The notes beneath the pieces were generated by a model that ran no database searches, was not told the origin of the DNA, and saw only the letters and a program-made list of their open reading frames with translations. Shown here one piece after another: positions 1 to 3,600 of a stretch of DNA of 9,832 bases (positions within the stretch are counted from its first letter, which is position 1; every line of letters starts with the position of its first letter). Source of the DNA: an uncultured Bacilli bacterium (GTDB taxonomy: Bacteria > Bacillota_I > Bacilli_A > RF39 > UBA660); contig CALVJE010000031.1 of the NCBI GenBank assembly GCA_944331725.1, forward strand, positions 1-9,832. The letters are read 5' to 3'. Position numbers and translations under genes: made by a program.

Positions 1-1
1 A

Positions 2-25
2 ATAGTGCTTAACACACTATATTTT
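2..25 (+). terminator. Possible weak terminator hairpin at left edge
   Basis: ATAGTG (2-7) pairs with CACTAT (15-20) around a 7-base loop and is followed by ATTTT. It could end a plus-strand gene lying left of the window. The stem is short and AT-rich and the U-run is only four, so this is tentative. Confidence 0.3.
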
Positions 26-78
26 CATGATGTTTTACAATTTTCTCAAATTAAGCTGTGAATAGTAACAAAAAACAC

Positions 79-107
79 TTGCTATTTTGCTAAATTTATG
101 CTAAAAT
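79..107 (+). promoter_or_regulatory. Extended -10 sigma-A promoter of greA
   Basis: A -35 box TTGCTA (79-84), a 17-bp spacer and a -10 box TAAAAT (102-107) are preceded by TG at 99-100, giving TGcTAAAAT. Transcription should begin near 114, leaving a 5' UTR of about 50 nt. Confidence 0.8.
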
Positions 108-120
108 TTTACTCGTATTA

Positions 121-140
121 TGGTTAGGGATTCCTAACTA
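121..140 (+). promoter_or_regulatory. 5'-UTR hairpin of greA
   Basis: TGGTTAGG (121-128) pairs with CCTAACTA (133-140), with one G-T wobble, around the loop GATT. It lies about 7 nt after the predicted transcription start and 14 nt before the ribosome binding site. No U-run follows, so it is not a terminator. A 5' mRNA-stabilising hairpin or a protein-binding site are possible roles; neither is shown. Confidence 0.5.
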
Positions 141-166
141 TTATTATTAATTTTGAGGTGATTACA

Positions 167-640
167 ATGGGAAACAAAAAAACAGTTTATTTAACAGAAG
201 AAGGACTTAATGATTTAAAAAATGAATTAAGTGAATTAATAAATGAAAAAAGACCTGCTAATATCCAGGCAATTAAAGAAGCTCGTAGTTTAGGAGATTT
301 ATCTGAAAATGCTGACTATGATGCTGCTAAAAATGAACAAGCACAAATTGAAGGTAGAATTAAAACAATTGAAAAGATGCTTGAAAATGTAGAAATTATT
401 AAAGATATTCCAAAAGATGTAGTTGGTCTTGGAAGTACAGTTTCTATTAAATATGTAGATGATGAAGATGATACAGATGAATATAAAATCGTAGGAAGTC
501 AAGAAGCAGATCCTTTTGAAGGAAGAATTTCTAATGAAAGTCCTATCGCTAAAGCCCTACTTAATCATAAAGTAGGGGATGTTATTACAGTAGAAAGTCC
601 TAATGGAAGTTATGAAGTTGAAATAACTGAAATAAAATAA
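167..640 (+). CDS. greA: Transcription elongation factor GreA
   Basis: GreA enters the RNA polymerase secondary channel and stimulates cleavage of backtracked RNA so that stalled elongation resumes. The 157-residue product matches the usual length of about 158. Residues 1-75 form the N-terminal antiparallel coiled coil; its tip carries the conserved segment around D44 and E47 (GDLSENADYDAAK), whose acidic residues position catalytic Mg2+. Residues 80-157 form the FKBP-like polymerase-binding domain, with SPIAKALL and the closing VGDVITV region. ATG at 167 is chosen because GAGGTG (155-160) is a ribosome binding site 6 nt before it; a GTG at 158 lies inside that site. The gene is monocistronic, with its own promoter and terminator. 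The identification is secure. Confidence 0.97.
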   Translation: MGNKKTVYLTEEGLNDLKNELSELINEKRPANIQAIKEARSLGDLSENADYDAAKNEQAQIEGRIKTIEKMLENVEIIKDIPKDVVGLGSTVSIKYVDDEDDTDEYKIVGSQEADPFEGRISNESPIAKALLNHKVGDVITVESPNGSYEVEITEIK

Positions 641-656
641 GTCCATAGGACTTTTT
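639..656 (+). terminator. Intrinsic terminator of greA
   Basis: AAGTCC (639-644) pairs with GGACTT (648-653) around a 3-base loop, and the T-run extends to 656. The 5' arm overlaps the greA stop codon. Confidence 0.7.
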
Positions 657-660
657 AAAT

Positions 661-683
661 AAAAAAATAAGACTTGTGTCTTA
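661..683 (-). terminator. Intrinsic terminator of the 55-residue minus-strand gene
   Basis: TAAGAC and GTCTTA (668-673 and 678-683) form a 6-bp stem with a 4-base loop. The A-run at 661-667 reads as seven U on the minus strand. The stem begins at the stop codon of the minus-strand gene, which supports that gene being real. Confidence 0.7.
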
Positions 684-848
684 TCTTCTATAGAAATAAT
701 ATGGTGGATATACTTGATAAACAGGAATAGGATACATTGGATAAAAATTAGGTCTATTATTACTTCCTATACCATATCCAATAACTCCTCCTATTATTAA
801 AGGGATAAATCCATTTCTATTATTATGATAGATTGGTCTATTATACAA
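681..848 (-). CDS. Small Gly-zipper, Tyr/Pro-rich protein (55 aa), unrecognised
   Basis: This is a 55-residue reading frame on the minus strand with a TTG start. An in-frame TAA lies two codons upstream, so TTG at 848 is the only plausible full-length start. It is preceded at 9 nt by a strong site, AAAGGAGG (858-865 on the plus strand). Residues 1-12 are basic and Asn-rich. Residues 14-28 are hydrophobic with glycines at G20, G21, G24, G26 and G28 and could span or insert into a membrane. Residues 32-55 are rich in Tyr and Pro (PVYQVYPPYYFYRR). A minus-strand terminator follows the stop directly. Small proteins with a Gly-rich hydrophobic core and a Pro-Tyr tail are common in Firmicutes, some of them spore-surface or envelope proteins, but no family is assigned here. 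The gene converges on greA and diverges from the thioredoxin-like gene. Confidence 0.75.
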   Translation of the reverse strand: MYNRPIYHNNRNGFIPLIIGGVIGYGIGSNNRPNFYPMYPIPVYQVYPPYYFYRR

Positions 849-928
849 AGGTTATCTCCTCCTTTATGGTAGTCTATGTAAATTTTTACTTTTGATAAGT
901 TTTTTGGCCTAAAAAAATTAAACTTCTG

Positions 929-957
929 TTTTCAAATTTTTAAGTTTGTGTTACAAT
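929..957 (+). promoter_or_regulatory. Extended -10 promoter of the thioredoxin-like/trmL unit
   Basis: TTTTCA (929-934), a 17-bp spacer and TACAAT (952-957), with TG at 949-950. The -35 match is poor but the extended -10 is good. The predicted start near 964 leaves an 18-nt leader ending in the ribosome binding site. Confidence 0.65.
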
Positions 958-981
958 TAAGTTAAGTTAGAGGTGATGTTG

Positions 982-1494
982 ATGAAAAGTAAGAAAAAGC
1001 AGAAAAAAAATTATATTATTTTAGGATTTATATATGTTGCAGTTATTGTTTTAGTTTTATATCTTGCTAGTTGGTATAATACTTATGAAGAATATAAAGA
1101 AGAAATACCAGTACTACAAAATATTGTTTCAGAGATAAATCCAAATGAAGTAGAGCATTACTTAATGGAGAACCCATCACCAATTCTATATTTGTGTAGT
1201 GCAAGTGATAGAGAATGTAGGGAGTTTGAAGAAAGTATAAAATCTTACTTAGAAGAAAATTATTTCCAAGATTTAACTTATGTAAATTTAGAAGATATAG
1301 ATGATAAAACAACTTATTTAACAGAACTATTAGATAAATACGATGGTAGTAATTTTACTATTAGTAGAGTTCCTTGCTTAATTAAATTTACAGACGGAAA
1401 AGTAATAGCGATAGAAGATGGACTTAATGGTGCATTATTAACTAAAGATGAAGCATTTAATTTTATTGATGCTAATAGTTATTTAGGTGAATAA
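982..1494 (+). CDS. Membrane-anchored thioredoxin-like protein
   Basis: The 170-residue product has a Lys-rich N-terminus (residues 2-9), one transmembrane helix (about 11-29) and an extracytoplasmic domain by the positive-inside rule. Residues 55-165 look like a thioredoxin fold: a beta strand ending at C72, a helix from about E80, and a late Val-Pro (V130-P131) at the expected cis-proline site followed by a strand and DGK turn. The usual CxxC is replaced by C72 and C79 with six residues between them, and a third cysteine, C132, follows the cis-proline. A redox or disulfide role is therefore uncertain. ATG at 982 is preferred over GTG 973 and ATG 976, which lie in or against the GAGGTG site (970-975). 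Its stop overlaps the trmL start (TAATG), implying translational coupling. The fold call is by pattern only. Confidence 0.7.
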   Translation: MKSKKKQKKNYIILGFIYVAVIVLVLYLASWYNTYEEYKEEIPVLQNIVSEINPNEVEHYLMENPSPILYLCSASDRECREFEESIKSYLEENYFQDLTYVNLEDIDDKTTYLTELLDKYDGSNFTISRVPCLIKFTDGKVIAIEDGLNGALLTKDEAFNFIDANSYLGE

Positions 1495-2015
1495 TGAATC
1501 ATATTGTTTTATATGAACCAGAAATTCCTCAAAATACGGGGAATATTATGAGAACTTGTGTTGCAACTAATACAAAGTTACATTTGATTAAACCATTAGG
1601 TTTTTCTTTAGATGAATCACATTTAAAAAGAAGTGCTGTTAATTACATAGAATATCTTGACTATACGGTATATGAAAATTGGGATGATTTTACCTCAAAA
1701 AATAAGGGAATTTATTACTATTTAACTAGATATGGTAAAATTCCTCATACTAGTTTTGATTATAGTAATAAAGATAATTTAGATTTATATTTTATCTTTG
1801 GTAAAGAATCTACGGGTATTCCTAAAGAAATACTAAAAAATGATTTATCTCATTGCCTTAGAATACCAATGACATCTAATGTTAGAGCTTTAAATGTTTC
1901 TAATAGTGTAGCGATAGTTATATATGAGGCTCTAAGACAACAAAATTTTAATGATTTATTAAGAGAAGAACCATTAGATGAATCACATAAAGGACCTGAT
2001 TATTTGGAGCGATAA
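1494..2015 (+). CDS. trmL: tRNA (cytidine(34)-2'-O)-methyltransferase TrmL
   Basis: TrmL is a small SPOUT-class enzyme that uses S-adenosylmethionine to 2'-O-methylate the wobble nucleotide (position 34) of tRNA-Leu isoacceptors. The 173 residues are slightly longer than the usual 155-160 because of a polar C-terminal tail after about residue 155. Seen motifs are the N-terminal PEIPQNTGNIMRTC (9-22), FGKESTGIP (102-110) and RIPMTSNVRALNVSNSVAI (123-141); the last two form the trefoil-knot cofactor pocket. ATG at 1494 overlaps the preceding stop by one base and has the weak AGGTGA (1484-1489) upstream, so it is probably translated by coupling. SPOUT paralogues can be hard to separate, but length and motifs favour TrmL. 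Confidence 0.92.
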   Translation: MNHIVLYEPEIPQNTGNIMRTCVATNTKLHLIKPLGFSLDESHLKRSAVNYIEYLDYTVYENWDDFTSKNKGIYYYLTRYGKIPHTSFDYSNKDNLDLYFIFGKESTGIPKEILKNDLSHCLRIPMTSNVRALNVSNSVAIVIYEALRQQNFNDLLREEPLDESHKGPDYLER

Positions 2016-2034
2016 TTTGACAAGCTCCTTTTTT
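2006..2034 (+). terminator. Intrinsic terminator of trmL
   Basis: GGAGC (2006-2010) pairs with GCTCC (2024-2028) and six T follow. The 5' arm lies in the last codons of trmL. The 5-bp stem with a 13-base loop is modest. The next gene's promoter is embedded in the same sequence. Confidence 0.6.
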
Positions 2035-2045
2035 CGTGCTAATAT
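2017..2045 (+). promoter_or_regulatory. Near-consensus extended -10 promoter of the 74-residue gene
   Basis: A perfect -35 TTGACA (2017-2022), a 17-bp spacer and TAATAT (2040-2045) with TG at 2037-2038. It is the closest match to consensus in the window. The predicted start near 2052 gives a leader of about 24 nt. The spacer contains the 3' arm and T-run of the trmL terminator. Confidence 0.85.
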
Positions 2046-2075
2046 TCTTATTACGCAGTAGGAAAGGAGAAATCA

Positions 2076-2300
2076 TTGATTAAAAGTTTTAAATGCAACA
2101 ATACCCATCAAATACTAGCGGCCGCTAGATGTGGAAAGGTTGTATTAGCAGAAACAGAAGCTATTTATTATCAAGATGTTGATGAAATATTACCACCATT
2201 AGCACCAAAGAAAGATCCTGATGAAATAATCAGGAAGAAATTAATCAAATATTATGGTGAACCTAATCAAGAATTTTATAGCAAGAAAAAGAGCCTTTAA
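2076..2300 (+). CDS. Unrecognised 74-residue protein
   Basis: No family is recognised. TTG at 2076 has AAAGGAGA (2063-2070) 5 nt upstream, and a strong promoter stands in front, so expression is likely. The product is soluble, with two cysteines (C7, C19) either side of an Ala-rich stretch (LAAAR, 14-18), an acidic middle with PPLAP (40-44), and a Lys/Tyr-rich charged tail. Codon use differs from the neighbours: GCG GCC GCT in tandem, AGC twice for Ser, and AGG, ACC and ATC, which suggests a different origin. It ends within a perfect 9-bp stem-loop. It may be a self-standing accessory protein or the remnant of a longer one. Confidence 0.65.
   Translation: MIKSFKCNNTHQILAAARCGKVVLAETEAIYYQDVDEILPPLAPKKDPDEIIRKKLIKYYGEPNQEFYSKKKSL
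2115..2128. repeat. 14-bp perfect palindrome CTAGCGGCCGCTAG
   Basis: This fully self-complementary sequence contains the 8-bp all-GC site GCGGCCGC (2118-2125), which is exceptional in DNA this AT-rich. It lies within codons 14-18 of the 74-residue gene (Leu-Ala-Ala-Ala-Arg). No function is known; coding chance is possible. Confidence 0.9.
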
Positions 2301-2301
2301 G
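2286..2301 (+). repeat. 16-bp direct repeat, copy 1
   Basis: AAAAAGAGCCTTTAAG, identical to 3219-3234. It forms the 5' part of the hairpin that ends the 74-residue gene. Confidence 0.9.
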
Positions 2302-2311
2302 TAAGGCTCTT
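2289..2311 (+). terminator. Stem-loop ending the 74-residue gene
   Basis: AAGAGCCTT (2289-2297) and AAGGCTCTT (2303-2311) form a perfect 9-bp stem with a 5-base loop that contains the stop codon. The plus-strand tail (CTTCT) is a poor U-run. The A-run upstream would give a better U-run on the minus strand, so the hairpin may act in both directions. Confidence 0.65.
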
Positions 2312-2585
2312 CTTCTAAAAAAACTAGTTTACTTACTTTTAGTGATAGATATTATAGTAATTATAAAATCCTTTGCTTACTTTTATAGAACATATACTAA
2401 AGAATCTGTTTGCATCTAAAAACATAATAGATATACAATTCTATGATATTGGAATGAATAATTTTAAAGACTTTAATAAAAGATATGAGTTACTTAGAAA
2501 TAGATAAAATTTCTACAGAAAATACAAAAAGATTATTTAAAAAAACGAAGTAATATCTTATTAGCAATATGAGGGGGTAAAGAAA
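2312..2585. other. Non-coding stretch with decayed reading-frame fragments
   Basis: Two overlapping plus-strand frames are open without a credible start. One is open from 2367 to 2504 (46 codons, containing KNIIDIQFYDIGMNNFKDF). The other is open from 2458 to 2550, with an ATG at 2485 giving 22 codons but no ribosome binding site. They look like pieces of one gene separated by a frameshift, though AT-rich chance frames cannot be excluded. No convincing promoter for the next gene was found here. Confidence 0.35.
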
Positions 2586-3179
2586 ATGGATTATTTAAGG
2601 ATAATACATTATATTGAGGATGACACTATTATACTTGATAGTGATTTTTATTATCATGCTTTTGAGTATAATCAAAAAGAATTTATTAGTATGATAACAG
2701 AAGGAATAAAAGCTCCTATATTATTAGGGAAAAGAGGTGATGGGAATAACGGAAAGTTTTATGTTTCTTTATCAAAAAATACAAATTGTTTAAACTCTAT
2801 ATATAATAAATTAAGTAACAAGCCAATGTTTATGATAAATAATAAAATGTTAACAGTAAAAGCAAGAAACTTTAAAATATATGGTAAGTATCCTCTATTT
2901 CTTATGCAATCTCCATTACCTTTTAGAGATTGTGAATATGATGATGAATATCAAAGATTTTTAAGGGTTTCCTCAAAAGATATTTTAGCAATACAATATA
3001 ATATATATAGTAATTTTCAGAAATATAATGATAAAAATAATGATTATATAAAATGCCAATTATTAACTTTAAAACAAATGATAGAAGATTTAAAATCACA
3101 AAAAATATATTTACCTATCGTAGATGCATCTACTTCTACTAAAATTAATACAGAAAAGATTTTATCTTTAAAATTATAA
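2586..3179 (+). CDS. Unrecognised 197-residue protein, possible ADP-ribosyltransferase-like fold
   Basis: No family is assigned with confidence. ATG at 2586 has GAGGGGG (2571-2577) 8 nt upstream. The protein has no signal peptide or membrane helix, lacks Trp and is rich in Asn, Tyr, Lys and Ile. The pattern is YYHAF (22-26), MITEGIKAP (36-44), then a GNNG turn (53-56) leading into FYVSLSK (58-64), and later DDEYQ (119-123) before KDILAIQY (131-138). The order His, Tyr/Ser strand, acidic residue before a final strand recalls ADP-ribosyltransferase-type folds (H24, Y59/S61, E121), but this is inference by eye. It stands alone between terminators, inside a segment bounded by a 16-bp direct repeat, and converges on rpmB. 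It has the only in-frame CAT-G codon junction found in the window. An accessory or transferred gene is likely. Confidence 0.75.
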   Translation: MDYLRIIHYIEDDTIILDSDFYYHAFEYNQKEFISMITEGIKAPILLGKRGDGNNGKFYVSLSKNTNCLNSIYNKLSNKPMFMINNKMLTVKARNFKIYGKYPLFLMQSPLPFRDCEYDDEYQRFLRVSSKDILAIQYNIYSNFQKYNDKNNDYIKCQLLTLKQMIEDLKSQKIYLPIVDASTSTKINTEKILSLKL

Positions 3180-3216
3180 AAGACTTATAATTCGTATCAT
3201 TACTAAATACAGTATC

Positions 3217-3242
3217 AAAAAAAGAGCCTTTAAGACTCTTTT
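3217..3242. terminator. Bidirectional terminator between the 197-residue gene and rpmB
   Basis: AAAAGAG (3220-3226) pairs with CTCTTTT (3236-3242). T follows on the plus strand, and the A-run 3217-3223 provides a U-run on the minus strand. It suits the convergent arrangement. Confidence 0.7.
3219..3234 (+). repeat. 16-bp direct repeat, copy 2
   Basis: Identical to 2286-2301. The two copies lie 933 bp apart, start to start, and each is part of a terminator-like hairpin. Confidence 0.9.
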
Positions 3243-3260
3243 ATTTTAACTATTAAATTA

Positions 3261-3443
3261 TTAAGCTGCTTTTTTATCTTGTTTTCTTAGACTTCTTATC
3301 TCTCTAGCACTCATTCTAATTCTTGTACCATCTTCAAGTCTAATAACTTGTAAATTAGGTTTTTGTTGTCTTTTAGTAGCATTTAAAGCGTGAGATCTAC
3401 TATTTCCAGTTAAAGGTTTTTTGCTTGTTACTTTTATTGCCAT
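3261..3443 (-). CDS. rpmB: 50S ribosomal protein L28
   Basis: L28 (bL28) is a small basic protein of the large ribosomal subunit. The 60-residue product carries the family signature GNSRSHALNATKRQQ (13-27) followed by PNLQ, and a C-terminal RIRMSAREIRSLRK segment in place of the usual VSARALKSGK. It lacks the N-terminal zinc-binding cysteines of the C-plus form, so it is a C-minus paralogue of normal length. ATG at 3443 is chosen because GAAGGAGG lies 7 nt upstream; an in-frame ATG 24 nt earlier has no such site. It is transcribed alone, away from dnaE, from its own promoter, and ends at a bidirectional terminator. Confidence 0.95.
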   Translation of the reverse strand: MAIKVTSKKPLTGNSRSHALNATKRQQKPNLQVIRLEDGTRIRMSAREIRSLRKQDKKAA

Positions 3444-3478
3444 AAATATACCTCCTTCGTTAATCATTTCGCTTTATA

Positions 3479-3507
3479 ACTTTATCATATTTATTAAAGA
3501 AAGTCAA
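3479..3507 (-). promoter_or_regulatory. Extended -10 promoter of rpmB
   Basis: On the minus strand: TTGACT (3507-3502), a 17-bp spacer and TAAAGT (3484-3479), with TG one base upstream of the -10. The predicted start near 3472 gives a leader of about 29 nt. It is back-to-back with the dnaE promoter; the two -35 boxes are 18 bp apart. Confidence 0.8.
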
Positions 3508-3525
3508 ATATATTAGTTAAAATTA

Positions 3526-3555
3526 TTGACTATTCGTACATTAGTATGCTATAAA
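3526..3555 (+). promoter_or_regulatory. Extended -10 promoter of the dnaE operon
   Basis: TTGACT (3526-3531), an 18-bp spacer and TATAAA (3550-3555), with TG at 3547-3548. The predicted start is near 3562. A longer reading frame of dnaE would begin at the TTG of this -35 box, which therefore cannot be the true start. Confidence 0.8.
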
Positions 3556-3600
3556 ATAAATATATATTATGTTAAAATAATTTTGAAGGAGCCTGATTCT

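Noticed and set aside
299..502. 67-residue minus-strand frame inside greA
   Set aside because: It is antisense to a well-supported gene, with Phe/Ile/Asn-rich low-complexity content typical of the complement of AT-rich coding DNA.
920..947. Inverted repeat AAACTT/AAGTTT between the divergent genes
   Set aside because: The arms are only 6 AT-rich base pairs around a 16-base loop, overlapping the promoter; too weak to call an operator.
1067..1312. 81-residue minus-strand frame inside the thioredoxin-like gene
   Set aside because: It is a Leu/Tyr/His-rich shadow frame without a ribosome binding site or terminator.
2328..2395. Imperfect tandem-like repeat sharing CTTACTTTTA (2328-2352 and 2372-2395)
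   Set aside because: The similarity is short and AT-rich with several mismatches and no third copy; it is probably chance.
3526..3600. 25-residue N-terminal extension of dnaE from TTG 3526
   Set aside because: The TTG is the -35 box of the dnaE promoter, the extension contains the -10 box, and the true ATG at 3601 has a good ribosome binding site.
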